A stretch of 64,000 bases of DNA from Mesorhizobium sp. B2-4-3 (GTDB lineage Bacteria; Pseudomonadota; Alphaproteobacteria; Rhizobiales; Rhizobiaceae), in assembly GCF_006442815.1 (NCBI RefSeq), contig NZ_VFVL01000001.1, positions 310,001 through 374,000 on the forward strand. The letters are read 5' to 3'. Below the pieces are notes generated by a model. It had not been told where the DNA came from and searched no databases. It worked only from the letters and a program-made list of their open reading frames with translations. Positions within the stretch are counted from its first letter, which is position 1; the number at the start of each line of letters is the position of its first letter. This document shows positions 1 through 8,576 of this stretch, in pieces. Both the position numbers and the translations under genes were made by a program.

Positions 1-2
1 CG

Positions 3-194
3 GTCTCGACCTGCCGCATGGGGCCTGATGCGGCGCGCGCCGTCGTCGACCCGCGGCTTCGGGTGCATGGGCTGGACGGTCTGCGCGTCATCGATGCTTC
101 GATTTTCCCCGACAACATCACCGGCAACACCAACGCCGCCGCGATCTTGACCGGATGGAAAGGCGCCGACCTGGTTCTGGAGGATCACACATGA
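3..194 (+). CDS. GMC family oxidoreductase, C-terminal part (5' truncated by window edge)
   Basis: This is the last 63 codons of a gene that begins before the window. The reading frame shows the C-terminal GMC oxidoreductase signature: a CRMG motif, then a stretch with VIDASIFP and a TGNTNAA segment that closes the FAD site. In glucose-methanol-choline oxidoreductases this region carries the conserved catalytic His/Asn area and FAD contacts. Its stop codon overlaps the start of the next gene (ATGA at 191-194), so the two are probably translationally coupled. The substrate cannot be judged from this piece. Confidence 0.85.
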   Translation, partial: VSTCRMGPDAARAVVDPRLRVHGLDGLRVIDASIFPDNITGNTNAAAILTGWKGADLVLEDHT

Positions 195-1402
195 AAATCA
201 CCGACGTGAAGACCTGGGTTGTCGGCAACCCGCCGCCCGGCATCGGCGGCAAGTATTTCATCTTCGTCAAGCTCACCACCGATGGCGGCGTGGCCGGCTA
301 CGGCGAGGCGTACAACGCCACCTTCTCCGCGCATGTCACCGCAAGGATGATCGAGGACATGGCCGAGCGCTATCTCGTCGGCCGCGATCCGCACGACATC
401 GAGAATTTCTTCCGCCGCGCCTATTCCTCCGGCTTCACCCAGCGCCCCGACGTTTCCGGCATGGGCTGCTTCTCGGCGCTCGAAATGGCCTGCTGGGACA
501 TCGTCGGCAAGGAGGCCGGCAAGCCGGTCTACAAGCTGCTCGGCGGCCAGGTGCACGAGACCCTGCGCTCCTACACCTATCTCTATCCGCACACCGGCAG
601 CGTCCATTCGGAAGATGCGCGCGGCAAGAACGTTTACAACGACCCCGACATGGCCGCCGCCTGCGCGCTCGAATATGTCGAGCAGGGCTTCAATGCCGTG
701 AAGCTCGATCCGGCCGGCCCCTACACCGCCTATGACGGCCATCAGCCGCGCTTGATCGACATCGACCTGTCGGCGCGCATGATCAAGGTGATCCGTGAAG
801 CGGTAGGAACCAGGGCCGACATCCTGTTCGGCACGCATGGCCAGTTCACCGCCTCCGGGGCGCTGCGCATGGCGCGCGCCATCGAGCCTTACGATCCGCT
901 GTGGTTCGAGGAGCCGGTGCCGCCTGATATGCCCGAGGTGATGGCGCAAGTCGCCCGCGGCACGTCCATTCCGATCGCCACCGGCGAGCGGCTGACGACG
1001 AAGTTCGAGTTCGCCCGCGTCATCGAGAACCGCGCCGCCACCATCCTGCAGCCGGATCTCGGCCGCTCCGGCGGCATCCTCGAAACCAAGAAGATCGCCG
1101 CCATGGCCGAGGCCTACCACATCCAGGTCGCGCCGCACTGCTACTGCGGCCCGATCGTCGGCGCTGCCAACATCCAGCTGGCCGTCACGCTGCCCAATTT
1201 CCTCATCCTGGAATCGCTGAAGCAGTGGGACGGTTTCCACGCAACACTGCTCAAGAAGAAGATCGAATGGCAGGACGGCAACGTCATCCCCTCGAAGGAG
1301 CCTGGCCTCGGCGTAGAACTCGACGAGGCGGTCTGCGACGCCCATCCCTATAGCGGCAAGGACCTGCATCTGCAGATGATGCAGACGCCGTTGATGCCGT
1401 GA
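191..1402 (+). CDS. Mandelate racemase/muconate lactonizing enzyme family (enolase superfamily) protein
   Basis: A 403-residue protein with the N-terminal capping domain and C-terminal barrel of the enolase superfamily, closest in pattern to galactonate-dehydratase-like members. Expected catalytic elements seen are KLDPAGP near residue 175, WFEEP near 238 (second metal ligand), TGERL near 264 (third metal ligand) and PHCYCG near 314 (His base). The first metal-ligand segment reads FGTHGQF (about 213-219), where most relatives have Asp. The start was set at 191 because it forms an ATGA overlap with the GMC oxidoreductase. It lies in an operon with two oxidoreductases, which suggests sugar-acid or polyol catabolism; the substrate is unknown. 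Confidence 0.88.
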   Translation: MKITDVKTWVVGNPPPGIGGKYFIFVKLTTDGGVAGYGEAYNATFSAHVTARMIEDMAERYLVGRDPHDIENFFRRAYSSGFTQRPDVSGMGCFSALEMACWDIVGKEAGKPVYKLLGGQVHETLRSYTYLYPHTGSVHSEDARGKNVYNDPDMAAACALEYVEQGFNAVKLDPAGPYTAYDGHQPRLIDIDLSARMIKVIREAVGTRADILFGTHGQFTASGALRMARAIEPYDPLWFEEPVPPDMPEVMAQVARGTSIPIATGERLTTKFEFARVIENRAATILQPDLGRSGGILETKKIAAMAEAYHIQVAPHCYCGPIVGAANIQLAVTLPNFLILESLKQWDGFHATLLKKKIEWQDGNVIPSKEPGLGVELDEAVCDAHPYSGKDLHLQMMQTPLMP

Positions 1403-2316
1403 CCCTCGCTTACGCCTTCATCGGTCTTGGCCATCTCGGCGGCAACCTTGCCGCCAGCCTGCTGCGCAACGGCTTTGCCGTCACCGTCTTCGACCGCGAC
1501 CCGGCGGCGGTCGAGCGGCTCGTCGCGCTCGGCGCCACGGCGGCGACGAGCCCGGCCGATGCCGCGGCGCGGGCCGGCAACGCGGTCACCTGCCTGCCCT
1601 CGCCGAAGGTCAGCGAAACAGTGCTCGCCGGTCCCGACGGATTGCTCCAGGGCCTGCCCGCGGGCGGCACCTGGATCGAGATGTCCACCAATGGCCGCGA
1701 CGAGATTTTACGGCTTGCCGCAATCGCCTCGGCGAAGGGCGTCGAAACGCTCGAATGCCCGGTCACCGGCGGCGTGCATCTGGCGGCGGCGGGCAGGATC
1801 ACCGCGCTGGTCGGCGGCGATGCCGCGCTCTACGAACACCATCGCCCGGCCATCGAGGCGATGTGCGCGAAGTCGTTCCTGATGGGACCAGTCGGCTCGG
1901 CGGCGGTGATCAAGGTCATCACCAACATGCTCGCCTTCATCCATCTCGTCGCCGCCGGCGAGGCGCTGATGCTCGCCAAACAGGGCGGGCTCGACCTCGC
2001 CCAGGCCTATCACGCCATCGTCGCCTCTTCCGGCAACAGCTTCGTCCACGAGACCGAGAGCCAGCTGGTGCTCAACGGCTCCTACGACATCGGCTTCACT
2101 ATGGACCTGGCACTGAAGGACCTCGGCTTCGCGCTTGCCATGGCCGAACAGTCCGGCGTGCCGCTCGACCTCGCCACGCGGGTCAACGCAATTTTCGAGC
2201 AAGGCAAGGCCGCCTATGGCGGCGGCGCCTGGTCGACCCAGATCGTCAAATTGCTCGAGGATGCGGTTGGAACGGATCTGCGCGCGCCCGGTTTCCCAGC
2301 AAAACTGGAAATCTGA
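1399..2316 (+). CDS. NAD(P)-dependent oxidoreductase, 3-hydroxyisobutyrate dehydrogenase family
   Basis: A 305-residue beta-hydroxyacid dehydrogenase. The Rossmann glycine motif (FIGLGHLGG) is at the N-terminus, the substrate-binding ECPVTGG motif follows, and the probable catalytic Lys is K172 within GSAAVIKVITN. The GTG start overlaps the upstream stop (GTGA, 1399-1402), so it is the third gene of a tightly coupled unit. The family reduces or oxidises 3-hydroxy acids such as 3-hydroxyisobutyrate, tartronate semialdehyde or glyoxylate. Here it probably acts on a product of the enolase-superfamily enzyme, which is an inference from context. Confidence 0.9.
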   Translation: MTLAYAFIGLGHLGGNLAASLLRNGFAVTVFDRDPAAVERLVALGATAATSPADAAARAGNAVTCLPSPKVSETVLAGPDGLLQGLPAGGTWIEMSTNGRDEILRLAAIASAKGVETLECPVTGGVHLAAAGRITALVGGDAALYEHHRPAIEAMCAKSFLMGPVGSAAVIKVITNMLAFIHLVAAGEALMLAKQGGLDLAQAYHAIVASSGNSFVHETESQLVLNGSYDIGFTMDLALKDLGFALAMAEQSGVPLDLATRVNAIFEQGKAAYGGGAWSTQIVKLLEDAVGTDLRAPGFPAKLEI

Positions 2317-2472
2317 AACAGCGGGATCGTGGAATGAAATCAGGGCTTTGAGTAAGCCTCCGGAATCATCCCCGCAGCGAATTGAATCGGAACTTCAACA
2401 TCTCGGTTGGTTCTCAGGCAGAAGTTTCGACCAGACTGCATACCTCGACAATTGGCGGAACCGGCCCTCCCT

Positions 2473-2617
2473 TCGTCATACTCGGGCTTGACCCGAGTAT
2501 CCATGCCGCGACCAAGCCGAAAGGTGCAGCGGTGAAGAATTCTGCACCGTGGCTGCGCTCGGAGTCCCGGCATGGATCCCATGGTCTCCGCGACGGAGCT
2601 TCGCCCAGGGATGACGA
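2473..2617. repeat. Dispersed palindromic repeat, family A, copy 1 (intergenic 2317-2653)
   Basis: This element begins TCGTCAT and ends ATGACGA, forming a terminal inverted repeat. It contains an internal palindrome (CTCGGGCTTGACCCGAG) and GAATTCTGCACCG-like and CATGGATCC-like segments shared with copies at 8306-8489 and 18338-18528. It occupies most of the 337-base gap between two convergent genes. I see no gene in that gap. The layout resembles rhizobial intergenic mosaic or MITE-like elements; the family name is an inference. Confidence 0.7.
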
Positions 2618-2653
2618 CGCCGCGGGCGCTCCACCCCCGGCCAACGTCTTGAT

Positions 2654-3592
2654 TCAACCTCGCAGCGTCAGCGCGCCGGGCAGGATCTCGAACGTCGCCG
2701 GAATTCGGCCTGGCGACTCGCCGTCTATGTCGACCAGCGCGCCGTTCTTCTCGGCATCGCCGAGCGGCTCGACCAGCACCTTGCGGCCACGCAGGATGGT
2801 GATTGCCGGATGGTTGCGATGCCGGCCGCCATAGAGCAGGCGGAGGTCGCGGATCAAGCCGAGCTTGCCGGCGGCCCGCAGGATGACGATGTCGAACTGG
2901 CCGTCGGCGAGATCGGCGTCCGGCGCGATCATCATGCCGCCGCCGAAGAATTTGCCGTTGGCCACCGCCACCAGCGCCATGCGCGCCTCGACCGGCTCGC
3001 CGTCGTCGATGGTGATCCGGACGTCCTGGAAGCGATAGCGGACGAACTCGAGCACCGTGCGCCAGAAGAACAGCGCCTTGGCCGGCACCCTGCCCTTGCG
3101 CTTGTCTGCATTGACGGCGCGATCCGTCGCGCCGGACAGGCCGAGGCTGGCGATGTTGATGAAGTGGCGGCTGGCCAGCGCGCCGTGGTCGTCGATGTAG
3201 CAGACGCGGCCGGCGTCGATCTTGCGGCCCTCGGCATCGGCGATTTTCTTGACCGAGGCGCCGATGCCGCGCGGCAGGCCGAGCCCGCGCGCGAAGTCGA
3301 TGCCGGTACCACAAGGCAGAAGCCCAAGCGCGGTTTCCTGGCCGGTCTCATCCTGTGCCTGGAGCAGCCCGTCGGCCACCTCGCTGGCGGTGCCGTCGCC
3401 GCCGGCCGCGATCACCAGGTCGCATCCGCCGGCGGCGAGGTCGATCGCCAGCCGCTCGGCGTCGCCGCAGGCTTGCGTCTCGCGCAGGTCGAAATCGCCG
3501 AAATTCGTCTTGAGCGACGCCGCCGCCTCCGCCCAATGCCGCTTGAGCCTGCCGCCTCCGGCAATCGGATTGAGTACCACCCCGACCTTCAA
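2654..3592 (-). CDS. Diacylglycerol kinase catalytic-domain (lipid kinase, YegS/DgkB-like) protein
   Basis: A 312-residue protein opening with the nucleotide-binding loop NPIAGGGR, then AAGGDGTASEVADGL (the GGDGT motif of the DAGK catalytic domain) and LPCGTGIDFARGLGLP. These are the hallmarks of soluble bacterial lipid kinases that phosphorylate diacylglycerol or related lipids. The frame stays open about 130 bases further upstream, but the TTG at 3592 is the best start: GGGAGG lies five bases ahead and the encoded protein begins exactly at the first beta strand. It is transcribed toward, and converges with, the preceding operon. Confidence 0.87.
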   Translation of the reverse strand: MKVGVVLNPIAGGGRLKRHWAEAAASLKTNFGDFDLRETQACGDAERLAIDLAAGGCDLVIAAGGDGTASEVADGLLQAQDETGQETALGLLPCGTGIDFARGLGLPRGIGASVKKIADAEGRKIDAGRVCYIDDHGALASRHFINIASLGLSGATDRAVNADKRKGRVPAKALFFWRTVLEFVRYRFQDVRITIDDGEPVEARMALVAVANGKFFGGGMMIAPDADLADGQFDIVILRAAGKLGLIRDLRLLYGGRHRNHPAITILRGRKVLVEPLGDAEKNGALVDIDGESPGRIPATFEILPGALTLRG

Positions 3593-4219
3593 GCCGACCT
3601 CCCCCGAGGCACGTCGCGCAAAATGCGCGGCGGAGTCCGCGCCGGCGCCCAAAGTCTTTTGCCGGCCCAAACTCTTTTGCCGACATTGAAACGCGGACCG
3701 GGCAGCGGAGCAAGGCTCGAACATCCAAGGTCGCTAAAAAAGCGGGGCAGGCTGTCTAAGGGGTTCGGCCGGCAGATTCCGAAGCTTTTGCCATTGGTCC
3801 CCGATAATCCCGCTATCCACAGGCACGCCGGCATTCCCTAGACCCCTTACCCGGCGTACATTCAACCCATCTCAGGCGGCCACTGAACGCCCCAGCCGAA
3901 AGGCAAAAGCGCAAGGCGGATTTCCTGAGGCCCGTACGGCCCAGAACGAGAGCAGGCTTGCCTGTTGGAGGGACGGATGCCGAGACCTACGGGTGCCGCG
4001 GAAAGCGTGCCAACGCCGACGGCGGACCGATGCTGCCATGAAGGCCGGTAAAAACCTTCGATGGCACGCTGGGCGAAGCCCGCAAGGGTGGAGATCGGCG
4101 TGGTCTGGAACGGGAGCTGCCCTCGGGTGGCGACTGGCAGGACCGTCAAAATCAAGGCTGGCCTGGCGCGACGACTTTACGGAAGTTGCTGCCTTAACCG
4201 GTTCCTGATCTGACAGGGA

Positions 4220-4254
4220 GGCGCTGGGAGAAATCCCAGCGCCAACTGTCTTTT
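4220..4254 (+). terminator. Intrinsic terminator-like hairpin
   Basis: A perfect 10-base stem (GGCGCTGGGA / TCCCAGCGCC) is closed by a GAAA tetraloop and followed by AACTGTCTTTT. No plus-strand gene ends just upstream, so it would terminate a non-coding or very short transcript from the 3.9-4.2 kb stretch. Confidence 0.55.
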
Positions 4255-4383
4255 GGGAACGGCTTTCCAGGCAGTTTGGCGCGATGCATCGCCGGCGGGT
4301 GAATGCTGCCGGCGGAGATCGCCGGCGCCGGTAACCTGTTTCGCGCTTTGTTGCGGAGCCGGGCTGTTCGCCGCGTCAAAATC

Positions 4384-4513
4384 GGATAGGGCGTTTTACC
4401 GTTTCGCGGAAACGGTAAAATGCCCTATCTCTTTGTTCTTACGCAATTCCGGACGGAAGGCTACGGCGAAGTCGCCGAGCCTAACCGCTCGCGCTTTTCC
4501 TGGAATTGCTCTA
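4384..4513. repeat. Dispersed repeat, family B, copy 1
   Basis: About 130 bases containing a stem around GTTTTACCGTTTCGCGGAAA, then CAATTCCGGA and a TCGCCGAGCCTAACCG segment, ending in TTTTCCTGGAATTGCTCT. A clearly related copy lies in the opposite orientation at 23319-23445. Both are intergenic. Confidence 0.7.
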
Positions 4514-4544
4514 ACGTTCAGCGTGACGTGAAGGGGGATGCTTC

Positions 4545-4643
4545 ATGCCGCTGATCCGCAAGCTTGCCGTCGCCGGCATCTTCGCCGAACGTGCCGACTT
4601 TTGCATGCCGATATACCGCCCCATCGATCCGGGCGCGGCCTGA
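4545..4643 (+). CDS. Possible 32-residue leader ORF coupled to the next gene
   Basis: A short frame starts at an ATG with a very good ribosome site (AAGGGGGA, six bases ahead). It encodes MPLIRKLAVAGIFAERADF.. and stops at TGA one base before the ATG of the next gene. The downstream ATG has no good site of its own, so this small frame may deliver ribosomes to it by coupling. I recognise no family and the peptide may have no function of its own. Confidence 0.35.
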   Translation: MPLIRKLAVAGIFAERADFCMPIYRPIDPGAA

Positions 4644-4644
4644 C

Positions 4645-5778
4645 ATGTTCCTGCTGCGCTGGCTGAGACGGCTGATCAGGACAATCCTCTGGCTAATCGT
4701 TCCCGTCGTGCTGATCCCGGTCGTCGGACTGGCCTACGGCTTTCTCACCACCCCGGCACTCGACAAGACCCCATTGCCCGGCATCACCGACGGTGCTCCG
4801 CCGGCACAACTCGCCGCGAAGGTCCGGCAAGCCATACCGCATTATCAGTCGCCGGCGCCGTCGACCTGGCTGGCTTACCTGAAATGGGCAACCGTCCATG
4901 CCGCGCACGACTACGCCACCTTTGTCGACAAGGATCAGCCGAGCGGCTTTCCCTATTGGGCTTATGTCGGCCACTACTGGCAGGACTATGCAACGATTAT
5001 CCGTGTGACGTCCGCTCGCGGCATCGACATCCTCGATTACGTCGCGCCAACACTCATCGGCACCGGCCTGACGATCGACTACGCCTTCCAGTGGGCCTAC
5101 GAGAACACGGTCGGCCGCATCACCGAGGCGACCGCCGGCAAGCGCGTCGCCGCCGATATCTATCAGGCAAAGGCAGCCGGCAACTATGCCGCCTTTCTCG
5201 ACACCAGACCCTGGTCCGACTTCCCCTATGCCGAAGAGCGCGCTGGCCTGTTTGCGGTCGAGCCCGCCGCCGGCGACGACTCCATCCGCACCAGCGAACG
5301 CAAGCTCGCCTTCGGCCTGGCCGACACGGTCAAGCAATGGTGCGCCGATCTCAGCAAATCGGCGTTGGCCAGCGCCGGCGATCCGAGCCCGCCCGACGTC
5401 CATGTCTGGGCCAAGGGCCCGGTCGGCGAGGCGGCGCGCAACGAGCCGGATACGCTTCTCGAGCGCGACCTCGGCGGCGACGGCACCATCTTCGTCACCA
5501 GCCGCTCGCAAGCCTTTGCCGGGATGGTCCCGCGCCTCATCGACAAGGGAATCTCCTTCGTCGAGATCGGCGGCAAGGACGAGATCATGATCACGGTGAC
5601 CTCAGGCGCGGAGATCACCGCCCCCGACGGCTCGCGCATCCTGTTCAGCCAGCCGATCCCTGTATCGCCCGACACGCGCCGCACGGCGCTGACCGTCGCG
5701 GTGCGCAAGCTGCATTTGGTCCTGCCGGCTCTGGCCAAGGCCGGTGCCAAATTGGAACATGTCTACGCCGACGACTGA
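4645..5778 (+). CDS. Conserved hypothetical membrane-anchored protein
   Basis: A 377-residue protein. The N-terminus (MFLLRWLRRLIRTILW..) is basic and then strongly hydrophobic to about residue 32, giving one signal anchor with the remainder likely periplasmic. The rest is soluble, with aromatic-rich segments (YWAYVGHYWQDY) and no catalytic motif I can name. The ATG at 4645 is preferred over an in-frame TTG at 4564, because the charged/hydrophobic anchor starts there and a short coupled frame ends one base ahead. Function unknown. Confidence 0.7.
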   Translation: MFLLRWLRRLIRTILWLIVPVVLIPVVGLAYGFLTTPALDKTPLPGITDGAPPAQLAAKVRQAIPHYQSPAPSTWLAYLKWATVHAAHDYATFVDKDQPSGFPYWAYVGHYWQDYATIIRVTSARGIDILDYVAPTLIGTGLTIDYAFQWAYENTVGRITEATAGKRVAADIYQAKAAGNYAAFLDTRPWSDFPYAEERAGLFAVEPAAGDDSIRTSERKLAFGLADTVKQWCADLSKSALASAGDPSPPDVHVWAKGPVGEAARNEPDTLLERDLGGDGTIFVTSRSQAFAGMVPRLIDKGISFVEIGGKDEIMITVTSGAEITAPDGSRILFSQPIPVSPDTRRTALTVAVRKLHLVLPALAKAGAKLEHVYADD

Positions 5779-5918
5779 GGCATTTCGGCCACAGGCGCCG
5801 GCCGAGCAACCTTCGGAAACGTCCCGTCATCCACATTTTCACAATCGCGGCCAAATCCCGCCTTGTTCGGCGCGGATTGATGCAAGGGTTGGGGAGGCAA
5901 TTTCGAAGGGACAGGACC

Positions 5919-6434
5919 GTGATCAAGACCGCCCTTGTCGCCATGACCATCGTCGGCTGCGACTGCGATGCCAAGCTGTGCGAATATATCGGCGAGACGC
6001 CGGCCAAATGGACGACGATCGCCGACTGCGAGGCGGCGATGAAGAGCCAGATGCTGCACCAGCGCAATTTCAACTATCCGCTGGTTTCAGGCATCTGCCG
6101 CGTCAAGGGCTCGGCCTCTTCCTCCGAGCTTGCCGCGAAAGCCTCCAGGCCGGATCTGAAGCCCAGGAACCGCGTCGTCGAAACCATCGCCCCGCTGCCG
6201 CCCGAGCTCGACCATCGCCCGAGCGCTCCGGTCGGCGCAACGGTGACCGCCAGCGAAACGGAATCGGCAAAGCCGGTCGCCTTCGATAGGTCGGTCGATG
6301 GCGGCCGCGCGGTGCTTTACCGCACCAAGGCCGGCTATGCCGTGGTCAAGACCGATCTCAGCCGCGCCGCCGGCGCAACGGTGGACGCGGCGAAGCGCTC
6401 GGCGAACTGGCTGGCCGGCCTGACGGGTCTGTAA
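5919..6434 (+). CDS. Conserved hypothetical protein, Cys-containing, exported
   Basis: A 171-residue protein starting at GTG behind AAGGGACAGGA. The N-terminus MIKTALVAMTIVGCDCDAK resembles a short signal or lipoprotein leader with Cys residues at 14 and 16. A second Cys-bearing segment (IADCEAAM..GICRVKG) suggests disulfides, so a periplasmic location is likely. A Pro/Ala-rich middle leads to a C-terminal segment (GYAVVKTDLSRAA). No known domain was recognised. It lies 140 bases after the membrane-anchored protein on the same strand and may be cotranscribed. Confidence 0.65.
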   Translation: MIKTALVAMTIVGCDCDAKLCEYIGETPAKWTTIADCEAAMKSQMLHQRNFNYPLVSGICRVKGSASSSELAAKASRPDLKPRNRVVETIAPLPPELDHRPSAPVGATVTASETESAKPVAFDRSVDGGRAVLYRTKAGYAVVKTDLSRAAGATVDAAKRSANWLAGLTGL

Positions 6435-6653
6435 GCCAGTCCAAGGCGTGTTGAGATTCAGGGCAGGCCGGCCTCACCTGAATATCGCATGTCCCTGTCC
6501 TCTGCGCCTAGTTCTAGTGCCTCGTTTCGGCAGCCGAAGCCCCTCCGTTATCATTCGCCGATGACAATTGGCGTGGGCCGGTTCCCCGATTGATAAAGCC
6601 GACACATTGCTCGAAGATAGTGCACAGGGATATTGGCCTTGACCGGGGGTGTC

Positions 6654-7136
6654 ATGACAATTGCCGTTCGTATCGCGCTATGCCTGCTGCTGGCGCTCGC
6701 TCCTTTGCATGCCTGGGCGGAAGGCGACGACAAGGCCATGATGATCGCCTCCGACGACGCCGAGATGGCGGCGGCGATCGCAAAGGCGCGATCCAGCCTG
6801 GATGAATTCCTGGCCTTGGCCGACGCTCCGCCGCCGGGAACCGACAAGTTCAAGTTGAAGGTGATGATCGTCGACGGCAATGCGACGGAGCATTTCTGGG
6901 TCATCCCCTTCAAGCGGACCGACGCCGGCTTCGCCGGCATATTGGCGAACGAGCCGGAAATCGTCCGCAACGTCGTCCTCGGCCAGAACATCGAATTCAC
7001 CAGGGACGACATCTCCGACTGGGGCTACATCAGGAACGGCCGCCAAGTCGGCAGCTTCACCGTCTGCGTGATGTTCAAGAAGATGTCGAAGGAAGAGGCG
7101 GATTACATGCGTTCCGCATACGGCTTCGATTGCTGA
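6654..7136 (+). CDS. DUF2314 domain-containing exported protein (YegJ-like)
   Basis: A 160-residue protein with a classical Sec signal peptide (MTIAVRIALCLLLALAPLHAWAE, cleavage after about residue 22). The mature part carries the DUF2314 pattern: AIAKARSSLDEFL, then FKLKVMI, then EHFWVIPF, and a C-terminal ISDWGYIRNGRQVGSFTVCVM stretch. The ATG at 6654 follows a GGGGG stretch and starts the signal peptide; an upstream TTG at 6633 in the same frame is less likely. The biochemical role of DUF2314 is not established. It converges with the next gene, leaving three bases between stops. Confidence 0.75.
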   Translation: MTIAVRIALCLLLALAPLHAWAEGDDKAMMIASDDAEMAAAIAKARSSLDEFLALADAPPPGTDKFKLKVMIVDGNATEHFWVIPFKRTDAGFAGILANEPEIVRNVVLGQNIEFTRDDISDWGYIRNGRQVGSFTVCVMFKKMSKEEADYMRSAYGFDC

Positions 7137-7139
7137 ACC

Positions 7140-8111
7140 CTACCCGGCCGCTTCGTCCTTCGCGCCGATCTTGCGCACCAGCGCCGCCGTCGCCAGCATG
7201 GCGCCGAGATCGGTGATCATCGGCGCGACATGAATGTTGTAGTCGATCGGCTGCGAGATATCCGGTAGCTCGAAGAAGTTCTTCGACCGCGGCATCAACA
7301 GAAAGCCGTCGCTGCCGCCGAGCGCCACCCGGGCCTGGTCGTAGGGCCATGTCTCGCGCAGCCAGGTCAGCGCCTGCGCCATCCGGCCGGTGACCAGCGG
7401 CCGCGCCGCCTCGACATTGTCGGTACGGAATTCATAGGCGGCGTCGAGGTCTTCGACGCCGCAGGTCAGCTCCTGCATCTTGCTGGCGAACATGCCGCGG
7501 AAGAAATGCGCCACCTTGCCGGCCTTGCGCGCCGCGACCAGCGTGCCCGGGAACGGCTCGATGGTCTCGAAGGCGGCGATGACGCCCTTGAAGGCGATCG
7601 TCTCGCTTTTGCCGGAGCCTTCCCAGAGCTTGGCCTCGTAGAGTTCGAAGGGAAAATCCTCGTAGCGCCCGGAAATGACGTCGTCGAAGCTCTGGCGGTT
7701 GAAAGCGCCGACGGTTTCGCGCGGCATCCTGTCGAAGGAGTTCGGCCGCGTTCCGTGCTGGTAGCGCACGTCGCGCACGAAGCCGAAGATCATCGGCAGC
7801 AGAGTGTCGCGGAAGGATTGCTGCAGCCGGGTCGCCGGCCTCAGCGCCTGGAAATAGAGCACCACCGCCGCGGCCATGCCGCCAAGGTAGAGAAAGACAT
7901 GCGGCGTAGAGAACCACTGTTCGTGAGGATCGGCGGCGGCGTTGAACAGCCAGGCAATGAGCGCGACGAAGACGACGACCAGGCCGACGAACACGGGCAC
8001 CCGCCAGCGGACCTGTTTCTGGGCTGACGCCCGTTTCGCCTCATAGTCCTCGATGCCGCGCCTGATCCCTGCGATCGCCGCTTCGCTCGGCATGAAATCC
8101 ATTGCTTCCAT
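7140..8111 (-). CDS. DUF3137 domain-containing membrane protein
   Basis: A 323-residue protein. An N-terminal soluble helix (SEAAIAGIRRGIEDYEAKRAS) is followed by two transmembrane segments at about 47-67 and 84-102, then a cytoplasmic domain with the DUF3137 pattern (RQSFDDVISGRYEDFPFELYEAKL, then GVIAAFETIEPFPGTLV). It resembles other rhizobial DUF3137 proteins of about 320 residues. The ATG at 8111 has GGGGGTGG ahead and was chosen over an ATG/GTG 33 bases further out. Function is unknown; an envelope role is only a guess from the topology. Confidence 0.78.
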   Translation of the reverse strand: MEAMDFMPSEAAIAGIRRGIEDYEAKRASAQKQVRWRVPVFVGLVVVFVALIAWLFNAAADPHEQWFSTPHVFLYLGGMAAAVVLYFQALRPATRLQQSFRDTLLPMIFGFVRDVRYQHGTRPNSFDRMPRETVGAFNRQSFDDVISGRYEDFPFELYEAKLWEGSGKSETIAFKGVIAAFETIEPFPGTLVAARKAGKVAHFFRGMFASKMQELTCGVEDLDAAYEFRTDNVEAARPLVTGRMAQALTWLRETWPYDQARVALGGSDGFLLMPRSKNFFELPDISQPIDYNIHVAPMITDLGAMLATAALVRKIGAKDEAAG

Positions 8112-8305
8112 GGCCACCCCCGGCCGCCGCTGAGATGCGGGCATGATAGCTGCTTTTGCGCGAAAGTCGCCTGCGCTCGCGGCGATCGGCGGCTAGTTCC
8201 GACACAGGGATTTTGAAAGGTTACCGTTTGTCTTGGTACAAGATTTTCCATTCATTTGCATGAAATCGGCGCAAACGCTGGGGATTGGTGGAGGCCACCC
8301 CAGCC

Positions 8306-8489
8306 TCGTCATTCTATGGCGGAGCAAGGAGCGAAGCGACGCGGCGCAGACCATAGAATCCATGCCGTGACTTCGAAGCATTGCTGCGGTGCAGAATTCT
8401 GCTCCGTTGCGCGCCTTGGCGAAGGTAACGGCATGGATTCCAGGGTCTTCGCGACGAAGTTTCGCTCCTGCTCCGCCCTAGAATGACGA
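8306..8489. repeat. Dispersed palindromic repeat, family A, copy 2 (intergenic 8112-8576)
   Basis: The element is bounded by TCGTCAT and ATGACGA. Its arms (TCATTCTATGGCGGAGCAAG and CTGCTCCGCCCTAGAATGA) pair over more than 15 bases and the centre carries GCAGAATTCTGCTCC. It is nearly the same design as the copies at 2473-2617 and 18338-18528. It sits in a 465-base gap between two minus-strand genes; the rest of the gap holds nothing I recognise. Confidence 0.78.
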
Positions 8490-8576
8490 TCGCGAAGGGC
8501 GTTTCGGCCAATCTCCAAGGCATGCCGCCTGCCAACGCAAACAGAGCCGACCGGCCAAAATCCTTGTGCAATGGCA

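Larger units (their letters stand above)
3593..4544. other. Long intergenic region with candidate structured RNA and a repeat
   Basis: There is no convincing gene in this 950-base gap. The reading frames are short and do not resemble known families. From about 3890 to 4254 the sequence is rich in small inverted repeats and ends in a strong hairpin with a U-rich tail on the plus strand. A short frame MPRPTGAAESVP.. begins at 3977 behind GGAGGGACGG, but it ends after 24 codons. A dispersed repeat (family B) fills 4384-4513. I could not match the stretch to RNase P, tmRNA, 6S, SRP RNA or a cobalamin riboswitch. Confidence 0.4.

Noticed and set aside
3862..4208. Short frames on both strands in the 3.6-4.5 kb gap
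   Set aside because: No family resemblance and no consistent ribosome sites; the stretch is better explained as a structured non-coding region.
3950..4250. RNase P, tmRNA or cobalamin riboswitch in the gap
   Set aside because: I looked for their conserved cores on both strands and found none.
4884..5918. Upstream extension of the 171-residue protein
   Set aside because: This part overlaps the membrane-anchored protein in another frame and is Arg-rich; the GTG at 5919 with a ribosome site gives a sensible protein.
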